A DNA stretch of 64,000 nt from Tuctoria greenei (lineage: Eukaryota > Streptophyta > Magnoliopsida > Poales > Poaceae): contig JAYESD010000005.1 in the NCBI GenBank assembly GCA_036927565.1, forward strand, positions 9,826,565 to 9,890,564, in the 5' to 3' direction. This document shows, piece after piece, positions 33,994 to 46,185 of the stretch; within the stretch, counting starts at the first letter, position 1, and each line of letters starts with the position of its first letter. The notes below the pieces were generated by a model that saw nothing but the letters and a program-made list of their open reading frames with translations, did not search any database and was not told the DNA's origin. The position numbers and the translations under genes are program-made.

Positions 33994-36900
33994 TTAAGTG
34001 TAGAACTTACGGAGGTGCTCGATGTTCCAAGGATTTGGGAGAGGTGTCCCATCCTCGGTAGCCAAGCGAACGCTTCCGGGACGGGATACTTTGATCACTC
34101 GGAAGGGCCCCTCCCAGCCGGGGGAGAGTTTGTTTAACCCTTCTCTGGATAGTATTCTCCGTAGCACCAGATCGCCTTCCTCGAGTTATCGGTTGTGTAC
34201 ATGCCGCTGGTGATAACGCCGTAGAGCTTGGCGATATCGGGCATTCCGAACAGCTGCTTGGCACCTTCCCTCCTCGAGGAGGTCTAGGTCTTCACGCCGG
34301 AGCTGGTCCTGCGCAGCTTCGTCGAAGGTCCGGACCCGGAGCAAACCCAAGGTGATTTCCGGAGGAAGGATTGCTTCAGCTCCGTACACCAGAAAGAAGG
34401 GTGTTTCTCCGGTTGACCGGTTTGGAGAAGTCCTGTTGGCCCATAAAGTGGGCGGAAGCTCTTCGATCCAGTTGGCTCCGTGTTTTTTCAAGCGCTCATA
34501 GGTGCGCATTTTGAGTCCTTTAAGGATTTCTGCATTTCCTCTCTCGGCTTGGCCATTGCTGGCTGGATGAGCTACGGAGGCGTAGCAATCTTGTATGCCG
34601 AGGTCTTCGCAATATCCTTGGAATGCGGAGCTTGTGAATTGAGTCCCATTATCAGTGATGATCTTGTTCGGGACTCCAAATCTGCTCACAATGGATTGCA
34701 GAAAGTTGATAGCAGATTGCTTGTTGATCGTCACAACTGGAGTTGCTTCCGGCCACTTGGTGAACTTGTCAATGGCGACGTACAGGAACTTGTAACCTCC
34801 GACGGCTCTTGGGAAGGGTCCCAAGATGTCCATCCCCCACACAGCGAAGGGCCATGTAGGAGGTATCGTTTGTAAGGGATGAGCAGGTGTATGAATTTGC
34901 TTTGCATGAAATTGGCATGCTTCGCATTTCTTCACTAGCTGAGTGGCATCCTGGAGCGCTGTAGGCCAGTAGAAGCCATGCCGAAAGGCTTTTCCGACCA
35001 GCGTGCGGGAAGATGCGTGGTTCCCACACTCGCCTCCATGGATTTCTGCGAGGAGCTCGCAGCCTTCTTCCCTTGTGATGCACCGCATTAGGATGTCGTT
35101 GGCACCGCGCCGGTAGGGATCCCCTTCTACCAGCGTGTATCTTTTAGCCAATCTGACTACCCGGTCAGCGGATACATCATCGTCAGGAAGGATGTTGTCT
35201 TTCAAGTAGTTCCGGATCTCCGAGATCCATGCATCGGAACTGACTTGAGCATTTGAGTCTTGCGTGCTGGGTTGCTCGGAGCTTCCGGCAGCACCTACGA
35301 CCCTTGATGGCTGCCATGGTAACAGGGCCATCGGGACCGTCAGCTTCGGAATGCTGATCTCACCCCCTTCGTTCAGTTCGGCAGGCTGAACTGTGGGTTT
35401 TGACAACCTCTGGACAAAGATTCCGTCAGGAGCCGGAGCTCCGGTTGACGCTTTGGTCGAGAGTTCGTCAGCTTCAGCGTTGTGGGCACGCTGAACATGG
35501 TGGAGGTCTAGGACTTCAAAGTCCTTCTGAAGCCTCTGGACTTCAAGGAGGTAAGCAGCTAGCTGGAGATTATTGCAGTAGCATTCACCCTTCACCTGTT
35601 TGATAATGAGCTGTAAATCTCCTTTGACCTGCAGTTGCTTGACACCGTATGATAGTGCCACCTTTAGTCCATAGATGAGTGCTTCATACTCCGCCATGTT
35701 GTTGGTCGCCTTGAAGTCAAGGTGTACCATGTATTTTACCTTCTCCCCAGTCGGTGCAAGGAGAAGGATTCCAGCTCTGGACCCCTGCTTCTGCATGGAG
35801 CCATCGAAGTAGAGGGTCCAGTGAGGCTCGGTGAAGGTTGGAACTTGATGCTCCGTCTTCTGCTCGTTGGGTCCCCTAGGGTTTGATGGAGAGGGAGTCC
35901 ATTCCGCCACGAAATCTGCCAACGCTTGACTCTTGATTGCTTGCCTCGGAATGAATTCGAGATCGAATTCAGCCAATTCCGCTGCCCACTTTGCAATATT
36001 CCCAGTTAAATTGGGATTATGCAAGATCGCTCGAAGTGGATAGGAGGTCACCACCGAGACTTTGTGAGCTTGGAAGTAGTGTCGAAGCTTCCTGGAGGCA
36101 ATAAGAACTGCATAAAGCAGCTTATGCACCTCTAGGTATCGAGTCTTGGCATCATGTAATACTTCAGTGATGAAGTATACCGGGCGTTGAATGGTCCAGA
36201 CCCTCCCGGAGGGATCCGGAGCTTCCTCTTCATTGATCCGGACCCTGCCGGAGGAGTCCAGATTCTCTTCGGGGACCTCCGGGTTCTGGCTGGAGGAACC
36301 CGGAGCTTCTTCAGAAATGACCTGGACCCTCTCAGAGGGGTCTGGGTCTTCTGAAGTGACTTCTTGTGGATTTGAGTCTGGGAGCTGGGACCCAGACTCA
36401 CTTTCAGGAACCTCCGGACCCTCCCGAAGGGGTCTGGATTCCTGAGTATGGGGTAGTTCCGGTCTCTCCGCAACCAGAACCATACTGACGACTTCGTCAG
36501 TAGCTGAAATGTAAAGCAACAAAGGCTCACCAGGGTTCGGAGCTACCAGAATTGGTAGGGTGGTGAGGAACTGTTTCAGCTCCTGGAATGCCTTCTCTGC
36601 TTCTTCGGACCATTGGAATGGTCCGGACTTCCTCAACAACTTGAAGAAGGGAAGTGCCCGTTCCGGCAGTCTTGATATGAACCGGCTGAGGGCCGCTAGA
36701 CACCCAGTTAACTTTTGGACGTCTTTGATGCGGGTTGGTGGCCGCATGTCTTCAATGGCTTTTATCTTCGCCGGATTAGCCTCTATGCCCCGGTGACTTA
36801 CCAGGAAACCAAGAAGTTTTCCGGAGCTAACCCCGAAGACACACTTGTCTGGGTTTAGCTTCGTGCGGGTGGCCCGCAGCTTGTCGAAGACAGCCTGCAA

Positions 36901-37536
36901 GGTGTCCAAGAGGGACTCCTTGTTCTTGACCTTGACCACGATGTCATCGACGTACACTTCCACTATGTCTCTGATGAGTTCTTCAAAGGTTTTGTACATA
37001 GCTCGTACAAAAGTTGAAGCTGCATTCTTAAGACCAAATGGCATGGCTGTGTAACAATACAATCCATCTACTGTGATGAATGAAGTATGCTCTTCATCCT
37101 CCCTAGACATCCTGATTTGATGATACCCAGAATATGCATCTAGGAAACACAGTAACTCACACCCGAAGGTGGAATCCACTATCTGATCTATTCTAGGTAG
37201 TGGGAATGGATCTTTTGGACATGCCTTATTCAGTGTGGTGTAGTCGATGCACATTCGAAGCTTCCCGCCGGCCTTGGGCACAACGACTGGGTTCGCCAGC
37301 CATTTTGGATGGAAGACTTCTCGGATGAATCCGGCTTCGAGCAATTTCTTCACTTCTTGTCGGATGAAGTTCTGCCGCTCTACGGATTGCTTCGGAGGCT
37401 TCTGATGCACAGGCCAAGCATCGGGGTAAATCTTCAGATTGTGCTCAATCACTTCCCTGGGGATCCCAGGCATTTGTGACGGTTGCCAGGCAAACACATC
37501 AACATTAGCCCAGAGGAAAGTGATGAGCGCGAGTTC
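33994..37536 (-). CDS. Element B reverse transcriptase-RNase H-integrase (nearly intact)
   Basis: Begins directly after the UAG that ends gag-PR (codons ELALITF), in the same frame, and is open for 13 plus 1103 codons to 34186. RT: AGGKLRMCIDYTTLNKACPK, MPFGLKNAASTFVRAM, YVDDIVVKV. RNase H: TLYFDGSMQKQG, NMAEYEAL, NAEADEL. Integrase: HGGECGNHASS with CEACQFH (zinc finger), MDILGPFPRAVGG, ITDNGTQFTSS and SNGQAERGNAE. A TAA at 34186-34188 replaces a glutamine codon (CAG in C). The remaining ~64 codons, through WEGPF to LRKF, are still readable to the natural stop at 33994. No chromodomain. It would copy and insert the element as part of a gag-pol fusion if UAG is read through. Confidence 0.9.
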
Positions 37537-39953
37537 CTATTTGTCGTTCAACCCTCCCGATATACGGGTGGTTTGAGCAGCATCGGAACCAATTTGGATG
37601 ACTTTGACGGGAATGTTGGTGTCGCCGCTTGGCTGCACACGGGGTGCAGAGGTTGAGCCTCGTTGACGAATGCTCGGGGGTTTCGGAGCTTGCTCCTGTC
37701 TGGAGTCCTCCTCTTGCGCCGTGGTGAGTGCATGGAGCTCCTCCAGAGCAGTTACTCCGGCGGTGCGATCTCCGCGGATCCGGAGAACGCCTACTGGTGT
37801 TGGCATCTTCAACACCAGGTATCCATAATGAGCAGCTGCCATAAATTTGTATAGGGCAGGTCTACCCAAGATGGTGTTGAATGGTAAGTTGATCTGGGCG
37901 ACATCGAAGACCAACTTCTCGGTGCGATACTTCTCCCGTGTCCCGAAGGTAACGGGGAGAGTTATAGCTCCGAGTGGGGTAATGGTCCCCGGACCTACTC
38001 CGGAGAAAGGTCGAGAGGGCTGAAGATCCGAAGGTCGGAGCTGAAGCTTGGTAAAAGCTTCAAAGCTTATGAGGTTCAGCCCCGAACCTCCGTCCACAAT
38101 AACATGATGGAGCTGGATGTTATTGATGGTGGGAGATACCATCAAAGGTAACTGTCCAGCTCCGACCATGCTTCGAGGACAGTCCGAAGCATCAAAAGTG
38201 ATGGATGTGTCCATCCACTTTCGATGTGGCTCCAGCTAGCTGTAGGAGCTACATCGGCCATATCTCGCCGCATAGTCTTGATGACGCGACGGGAGGTGAT
38301 GTCCCATGATCCACCAAAAATGGTGTTCATGGTTTTCCGACGCTCGTTGTCAGAGACGTCAGAGTCATCGTCGACGGAGGTGTAGACGGCCTTCAGGACC
38401 TTTTTGGGGTCCTGAAACCCTAACTCCTCTTCAGCCGGAGCTTCGTCGACCTTCTGTTTTCCTTCCCTCTGTCGGAAAGGGGACCCTTCCTGGCGCTTGC
38501 TGTAGCGCTCGGCAAGGTTTTGGACCTCCCGGCAGTCTTCCAAACCGTGGCTGCCCGTTTTGTGAATGGGACACCACACTTTGGGTTTGCCACCGTCTTC
38601 GGAAGACGTTCGAGGTCGCTTCTCGGGGCGTGGCCCCCGGCCACCCGGAGTTGCAGCAGCTGCAATGTTGGATGTGCCGGCCGACGGCTTCTTCTTGCCG
38701 TTGGTCTTCTTTTTCTTCTTGCCACTCCTGGAGGTAGCGGCTTCTTCTTTGGAGGATTTCTTGTGATCCTCCGAGGCTGGTTTGGAGTGCATTTCACGGC
38801 CCTCCGCAGCTCTGGCACATTTGTCTGCCAGGCTGAAGAGTTCCGTGACGCTGGTGATCTCTTTGATCGCTAGCATCTCCAACATTTTCTTATCCCGTAC
38901 GCCCTGTCTGAATGCCATAATGACAGAAGCGCTTGAGATAGAAGGGATTGTGTTACGTACCTAAGAGAACCTCTGGATGAAGGACCGCAAATATTCTCCC
39001 CCTTTTTGCACGACCGCAAAAAGGTACAGTTCAGTGCCTGGTCGGGTGTATGAACTCCCGAAATTGGCAGTGAACTGACGGCACAGCTCCTCCCAACTGT
39101 TGATAGAGTTGGGTGGAAGGCTCATAAACCAGGACCTGGCGGTCCCGGTTAAGGCCACTGGAAAGTAATTGGCCATTACAGCCTCGTTTCCTCCAGCTGC
39201 CAAGATTGCAGTGGAGTATATCTGAAGGAATTCGGCGGGGTTGACAGTCCCGTCGAATTTTTCCGGCAGGTGTGGCCGGAACTTCTGTGGCCATCTAACC
39301 ATGCGCAAGTGCATGGCTAGGGCTGAACAACCTCCTCCTACCCCTTCCAGAGTAGAAAGGTCCTGAGCTTCCTGTCTTTCACGAGCTCGCTCAATATGGA
39401 CACGACCATCTTGCTGGCGGTATCGGCGATCAAGCTCCGCCCGGAGGTCATGAGTCGAAAGCCGGGATACCGTATGGGTGCGTCGTGCCCCAGAGGGCAA
39501 CGACGTCACCTACTGTGACGCAGATCGTCTCCTGTTGTTGGAGACGTGCGGACCAAGTCTTCCAGACAAAGTCCACCGCTGCGACGGGGCTCGTCCCGAA
39601 GGAGGAGGACCCTGGTTGTTGAGGCGTTCGGCCGCTGCTGCGACCAAATGCTCCACATCGGCCCTCCACTGCTCCATTGCATCTCGAGATGCATCCGGAG
39701 GTGGTGGACGTTGGAGAAGAGCACGCGCTGCATGGAGCGCGTGTTCTGGGTTGTCATGACTTGCCGACAAAGTAAGTGACGCCAGCGCACCATCACGTTG
39801 CCCAGCACGATTTGCTGGAGAAGATGGTGGTGGTGGGAGTGTGGCTCCTGCTGGTGCCGAGGCTCCTGCTGGTGGCTGGCTGTTGGAGGGATTGCCCCCA
39901 ACAACCTGAGCAGCAGGTTGGCCGTTGGATGATCCAGCCGCGGAGTTCACCAT
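37537..39953 (-). pseudogene. Element B gag-protease (broken)
   Basis: Starts at the ATG at 39953 (MVNSAAGSSNGQ). Gag domain with FRPHLPEKFDGTVNPAEF, SWEELCRQF and FIQRFS. Zinc-knuckle-like WCPIHKTGSHGLEDC (C-x2-H-x4-H-x4-C). Aspartic protease with VDGGSGLNLIS and ILGRPALYKF. Ends LNDK and UAG at 37537-37539. Breaks: TAG at 39510 (a glutamine codon in C), TAG at 38961 (glutamine in C) and a one-base loss near 38230 just before the protease. Gag forms the particle; the protease cuts the polyprotein. Confidence 0.87.
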
Positions 39954-39971
39954 TCTCGATAATCTCAGGCG

Positions 39972-39989
39972 CCCCTACCTGGCGCGCCA
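39972..39989 (-). other. Element B primer binding site
   Basis: The - strand reads TGGCGCGCCAGGTAGGGG two bases after the 5' LTR end, the same motif as in element A. Confidence 0.8.
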
Positions 39990-39991
39990 AC

Positions 39992-40836
39992 TGTCGACTG
40001 TTGGAGTCGGCAGATCTCCTGACACTACAAAAGTGTTGAAGGAGTTTGTGGTTCGGTGTGGGTGCGCGGAGACTCAAGAGGGTGAATTGCAGTTTAACAC
40101 AGGAGACACAAGGATTTACGTGGTTCGGGCCGCCTGAGCGTAATACCCTACTCCACAGGTGTGTTGATGTTGTATTAGCTTGTCACGTATGATCGCTTGT
40201 CCACGTCTGTGAATGTCTGTCCCCCCCCTGAGTGTATCGTCGGCCTGTCCTTTTATAGTACAAGGACAGGCCGTTACAAGCTAGCCTGGCCCGACATGTG
40301 GCCCCGGCGGTTACTAGTATTGATACACGATTAATTGTTGTTAATGATCCTGTAACGGGCTCCGACAGCGCCGTTACAGGTGTTAAGATCGTCCGTTTAA
40401 GTGTCATTAATATGGCATTAATGACATTTAATCAGGTCTTGAAGTCCTTGGCTTTCCTTTGAAGATCCGGAGCCGTTACAGGGTCTTCCGGAGGTTAGAG
40501 GCTGGCAGGTCCGACGATTTGACACGTGGTAGCTCCGGAGCTTGCTGAGGGAAGCAGGTAGCTCCGGGGCTATTAGGCACGTGTCAGGTCCGGAGCTTCT
40601 CTCGGTCTGGGGTTAAGTCCGGAGGTCCTGTTTCGGTACGTGGCCCGGAGCTTCCCCCTTGCGGGCGGTAGCTCCGGGTTAGTCGTACACGTGGCGACCC
40701 AGGGATTAACCATGTTGGAGAAGCGGGTCTGGTCATGTCTGACAAGTGGGACTCCGAGGGTCTTCAATCCAAGTGGACGGCCTTCCCTCGAGATCTTTGT
40801 AACCTCATGGGGTGTACGGTTTTTAGGGTACCGACA
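39992..40836 (-). repeat. Element B 5' LTR
   Basis: 845 bases, the partner of 27895-28737. TATA box on the - strand near 40251-40260. Followed on the right by the target duplication GGTCC (40837-40841). Confidence 0.94.
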
Positions 40837-40841
40837 GGTCC

Positions 40842-43730
40842 CATTATCAGTGATGATTTTGTTTGGGACTCCAAATTTGCATACAATGGACTGTAAGAAG
40901 TTGATAGCAGATTGTTTGTTGATTGTCATAACTGGAGTTGCTTCCGGCCACTTGGTGAACTTGTCAATGGCGACGTACAGGAACTTGTAACCTCCGACGG
41001 CTCTTGGGAAAGGTCCCAAGATGTCCATCCCCCACACAGCGAAGGGCCATGTAGGAGGTATCATTTGTAAGGGTTGAGCCGGAGTGTGAATTTGCTTTGC
41101 ATGAAATTGACATGCTTTGCATTTTTTCACCAGCTCAGTTGCATCCTGGAGCGCTGTAGGCCAGTAGAAGCCATGCCGAAAGGCTTTACCGACCAGCGTG
41201 CGGGAAGACGCGTGGTTCCCACACTCGCCTCCATGGATTTCTGCGAGAAGTTCGCAACCTTCTTCCTTTGTGATGCACCGCATTAGGATGCCGTTGGCAC
41301 CGCGCCGGTAGAGATCCCCTTCTACCAGCGTGTATCTTTTAGCCAATCTGACTATCCGGTCAGCGGATACATCATCGTCAGGAAGGATGTTGTCTTTCAA
41401 GTAGCTCCGGATCTCCGATATCCATGCATCAGAACTAGCTTGAGCTTTTGAGTCTTGCGTGCTGGGTTGCTCGGAGCTCCCGGTAGCACCTACGACCCTT
41501 GATGGTTGCCATGGTAACAGGGCCATCGGGACCATCAGCTTCGGGATGCTGATCTCGCCCCCTTCGCTCAGTTCGGCAGGCTGAGCTGTTGGCTTTGACA
41601 ACCTCTGGACAAAGATTCCGTCAGGATCCGGAGCTCCAGTTGACGCTTTGGTCGAGAGTTCATCAGCTTCAGCGTTATGAGCACGCTGAACATGGTGGAG
41701 ATCTAGGACTTCAAAGTCCTTCTGAAGCCTATGGACTTCAAGGAGGTAAGCAGCTAGCTGGAGATTATTGCAGGAGCATTCACCCTTCACCTGCTTAATG
41801 ATGAGCTGTGAATCTCCCTTGACCAGCAATTGCTTGACACCATATGACAGTGCCACCTTTAGTCCGTAGATGAGTGCTTCATACTCTGCCATGTTGTTGG
41901 TTGCCTTGAAGTCAAGGTGTACCATGTATTTCACCTTCTCCCCAGTCGGTTGAAGGAGAAGGATTCCAGCTCCGCCCCCCTGCTTCTGCATGGAGCCGTC
42001 GAAGTATAGGGTCCAGTGAGGCTCAGTGAAGGTTGGAGCTTGATGCTCCGTCTTCTGCTCACTAGGGCCCCTAGGGTTTGATGGAGAGGGAGTCCATTCT
42101 GCCACAAAATCTGCCAATGCTTGACTCTTGACTGCTTGCCTTGAAATAAATTCAAGATCAAATTCAGCCAATTCCGCTGCCCATTTTGCAATATTCCCAG
42201 TTGAATTGGGATTATGCAAAATTGCTCGAAGTGGGTAAGAAGTCACCACTGAGACTTTGTGAGCTTGGAAGTAATGGCGAAGCTTCCTGGAGGCAATAAG
42301 AACTGCATAGAGCAGCTTATGCACCTCTAGGTATCGAGTCTTGGCATCATGTAGTACTTCACTAATGAAGTACACTGGGCGCTGAATGGTCCGGACCCTC
42401 CCGGAGGGGTCCGGAGCTTCCTCTTCACTGACCCGGATCCTCTCGGAGGAATCCGGATTTTCTTCGGGTACCTCCGGGTTCTCGCTGGAGGAACCCGGAG
42501 CTTCTTTAGAAATGAACTGGACCCTCCCGGAGGGGTCTAGGTCTCCTGAAGCGACTTCTGGTGGATTCGAATCTGGGAGCTGGGACCCAGACTCGCTTTC
42601 AGGAACCTCCGGACCCTCCCGAAGGGGTCTGGATTCCTGAGTGTGGGGTAGTTCTGGTCTCTCCGCAACTAGAACCATACTGACGACTTCGTCAGTAGCT
42701 GAAATATAAAGCAATAAAGGCTCACCAGGGTTCGGAGCTACCGGAATTGGTAGGGTGGTGAGGAACTGTTTCAGCTCTTGAATGCCTTTTTTGCTTCTTC
42801 GGACCATTGGAATGGTCCGGACTTCCTCAATAACTTGAAGAAGGGGAGTGCCCGTTCCGCCAGTCTTGAGTTGAACCGGCTGAGGGCTGCTAGACATCCA
42901 GTTAATTTTTGGACGTCCTTGATACGGGTTGGTGGCCGCATGTCTTCAATGGCTTTGATCTTCGCCGGATTAGCGTCTATGCCCCGGTGACTTACCAGGA
43001 AACCAACAAGTTTTCCGGAGCTAACCCCGAAGATGCACTTGTCTGGGTTTAGCTTTGTGCGGGTGGCCCGCAGCTTGTCGAAGACAGCCTGCAAGGTGTC
43101 GAGGAGTGACTCCTTGTTCTTGACCTTGACCACAATGTCATCAACGTACACTTCCACTATGTCTCTAATGAGTTCTTCAAAAGTTTTGTACATAGCTCGT
43201 ACAAAAGTTGAAGCTGCATTCTTGAGACCAAAGGGCATGGCTGTGTAACAATACAATCCATCTAATGTGATGAATGAAGTATTCTCTTCATCCTCCCTGG
43301 ACATCCTGATTTGGTGATACCCAGAATATGCGTCTAGGAAACACAGTAATTCACACCCGAAGGTGGAATCCACTATCTGATCTATTCTAGGTAGTGGGAA
43401 TGGATCTTTTGAACATGCCTTATTTAGTGTGGTGTAGTCGATGCACATCCGAAGCTTCCCGCCGGCCTTGGGCACAACGACTGGGTTTGCTAGCCATTTT
43501 AGATGGAAGACTTCTCAGATGAATCCGGCTTCGAGCAACTTCTTCACTTCTTGTCGGATGAAGTTTTGTCGCTCTACGGATTGCTTCCGAGGCTTCTGAT
43601 GCACAGGCCGGGCATCGGGGTAGATCTTCAGATTGTGCTCAATCACTTCCCTGGGGATCCCAGGCATTTGTGACAGTTGCCAAGCAAACACGTCGACGTT
43701 AGCCCAGAGGAAAGTGATGAGCGCGAGTTC
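40842..43730 (-). pseudogene. Element C reverse transcriptase-RNase H-integrase, upstream part (broken)
   Basis: Follows the gag-PR UAG (43731-43733) in frame. RT: AGGKLRMCIDYTTLNKAC, YVDDIVVKV. RNase H: TLYFDGSMQKQG, MAEYEAL. Integrase: zinc finger and MDILGPFPR, then the second core aspartate in ITDNGT, where element B interrupts it. Breaks: TGA at about 43515-43517 (arginine in B) and a one-base loss near 42780, after which the frame is open again from 42897 to the insertion. Continues at 27889. Confidence 0.89.
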
Positions 43731-46147
43731 CTATTTGTCGTTCAATCCTCCCGATATACGGGTGGTTTGAGCGGCATCGGAACCAATTTGGACGACTTTG
43801 ACGGGAATGTCGGTGTCGCCGCTTGGCTGCACTCGAGGTGCAGAAGTCGAGCCTCGTTGGCGAATGCTCGGGGGTTTTGGAGCTTGCTCCTGCCTGGAGT
43901 CCTCCTCTTGCGCCGTGGTGAGCGCATGGAGCTCTTCCAGTGCAGTTACTCCGGCGGTGCGATCTCCGCGGATCCAGAGAACGCCTACTGGCATTGGCAT
44001 CTTCAACACCAGATAGCCATAATGAGCAGCCGCCATGAATTTGTACAAGGCAGGTCTACCCAAGATGGCATTGAAGGGTAAGTTGATCTGCGCGACGTCG
44101 AAGATCAACTTCTCGGTGCGGTACTTCTCCCGTGTCCCGAAGGTAACAGGGAGAGTAATAGCTTCGAGTGGGGTGATGGCCCCTGGACCTACTCCAGAGA
44201 AAGGTCGAGAGGGGTGGAGATCCGAAGGTCGGAGCTAAAGCTTAGTGAAAGCTTCAAAGCTGATGAGGTTTAGCCCCGAACCTCCGTCTACCATGACGTG
44301 GTGGAGCTGGATGTTGTTGATGGTAGGACATACCATCAAGGTAACTGTCCTGCTCCAACCATGCTCCGGGGACAATCCGAAGCATCAAAAGTGATGGCTG
44401 TGTCCATCCACTTTCGGTGAGGTTCCGGCCTGACTATAGGAGCTACAGCGGCCATATCCCGACGCATAGTCTTGATGACGCGACGGGAGGTGATATCCCA
44501 TGATCCACCAAAAATGGTGTTCATGGTTTTCCGACGCTCGTTGTCAGAGACGTCAGAATCATCGTCGACGGAGGTGTAGACGGCCTTCAGGACCTTTTTG
44601 GGATCCTGGAACCCTAACTCCTCTTCAGCCGGAGCTTCGTCAACTTTTTGCTTTCCTTCCCTCTGTCGGAAAGGAGATTCTTCCCGGCGCTTGTTGTAGC
44701 GCTCAGCAAGGTTTTGGACCTCCCGGCAGTCTTCCAAACTGTGGCTGCCCGTTTTGTGAATGTGACACCACACTTTGGGTTTGCCACCGTCTTCAGAAGA
44801 CGGTCGAGGTTGCTTCTCGGGGCGTGGCCCCCGGCCACCCAGAGTTGCAGCAGCTGCAACATTGGATGTGCCGGCCGACGGCTTCTTCTTGCCGTTGGTC
44901 TTCTTTTTCCTCTTGCCACCTCCGGAGGTAGCGGCTTCTTCTTTGGAGGGTTTCTTGTGACCCTCCGAGGTTGGTTTGGAGTGCATCTCACGGCCCTCCG
45001 CAGCTCAGGCACATTTGTCAGCCAAGCAGAAGAGTTTCGTGACACTGGTGATCTCCTTGATCGCCAGTTTCTCCAACATATTCTTGTCCCGTACACCTTG
45101 TCTAAATGCCACAATGACAGAGGCGCTAGAGATAGAAGGGATAGTGTTTCGTACCTGAGAGAACCTCTGGATGAATGATCGCGAGGATTCTCCCCCTTTT
45201 TGCACGACCGCAAAAAGGTCCAGTTCAGTGCCTGGTCGGGTGTATGAACTCCTGAAGTTGGCAGTGAACTGATGGCATAGCTCCTCCCAACTGTTGATAG
45301 AGTTGGGTGAAAGGCTCATAAACCAGGACCTGGCAGTCCCAGTTAAGGCCACTGGAAAGTAATTGGCCATCACGGCCTCGTTTCCTCTGGCTGTTAAGAT
45401 TGCAGTGGAGTAGATTTGAAGAAATTCGGCGGGATTAACAGTCCCGTCGAATTTTTCCGGCAGGTGAGGCCGAAACTTCTGTGGCCATCTAACCATGCGC
45501 AGATGCATGGCCAAGGCTGAACAGCCTCCTCCTACTCCTTCAGGAGTAGAAAGGTCCTGAGCTTCCCGTCTTTGACGGGCACGCTCAATATGGACTTGGC
45601 CGTCCTGCTGACGGTAACGGCGATCAAGCTCCACCCGGAGGTCGTGAGTTGAAAGCCAGGATACCGTATGAGTACATCGTGCCCCGGAGGGCAATGACGT
45701 CACTTGTTGTGACGCAGCACGTCTCCTGCTATTGGAAACCTGCGGACCAAGTCTTCCAGACAAAGTCCGTCACTGCGACGGGGCTCGTCCTGAAGGAGGA
45801 GGACCCTGGTTGCTGAGGCGTTCGGCTGCTGCTGCAACCAAATGCTCCACATCGGCCCTCCACTGCTCTAGTGCATCCCGAGATGCATCCTGAGGTGGTG
45901 GACGTTGGAGAAGAGCACGTGCTGCATGAAGCGTGTGTTCCGGGTTGACATGATTTGCCGACGCAGTGATTGACGCCGGCGCACCATCACGCTGCCCAGC
46001 ACGATTTGCTGGAGGAGACGGTGGTGGTGGGAGTGTGACTCCTGCTGGTGCTGAGGCTCCTGCTGGTGGCTGCCTATTGGAGGGATTGCCTCCAACAGTC
46101 TGAGCAGCAGGTTGGCCGTTGGATGATCCAGCAGCAGAGTTCACCAT
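43731..46147 (-). pseudogene. Element C gag-protease (broken)
   Basis: Starts at the ATG at 46147 (MVNSAAGSSNGQ). Gag domain with FRPHLPEKFDGTVNPAEF; zinc-knuckle-like WCHIHKTGSHSLEDC; protease end with ILGRPALYKF. Stops at 45770 and 45005 (TGA), and a one-base deletion in an A run near 44338 that shifts the frame before the protease. Ends LNDK and UAG at 43731-43733. Most lesions differ from those in B. Confidence 0.87.
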
Positions 46148-46165
46148 TCTCGAAATCCCAGGCGC

Positions 46166-46183
46166 CCCCTTCCTGGCGCGCCA
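46166..46183 (-). other. Element C primer binding site
   Basis: The - strand reads TGGCGCGCCAGGAAGGGG two bases after the 5' LTR. It differs at one base from the sites of A and B. Confidence 0.8.
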
Positions 46184-46185
46184 AC

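Larger units (their letters stand above)
27895..40836 (-). mobile_element. Element B: Tat-like Gypsy retrotransposon, inserted in element C integrase
   Basis: 12942 bases with LTRs 27895-28737 and 39992-40836 and target duplication GGTCC (27890-27894 and 40837-40841). The insertion splits C's integrase between ITDNGT and QFTSS. Same gene plan as C and about 90% or more alike in coding regions. Its LTRs differ by about 14 substitutions plus a 2-base indel, the lowest divergence of the three Gypsy elements. The RT-to-integrase frame is open for 1103 codons, making it the best preserved of them, but gag, the antisense ORF and the integrase end carry stops. Confidence 0.94.
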
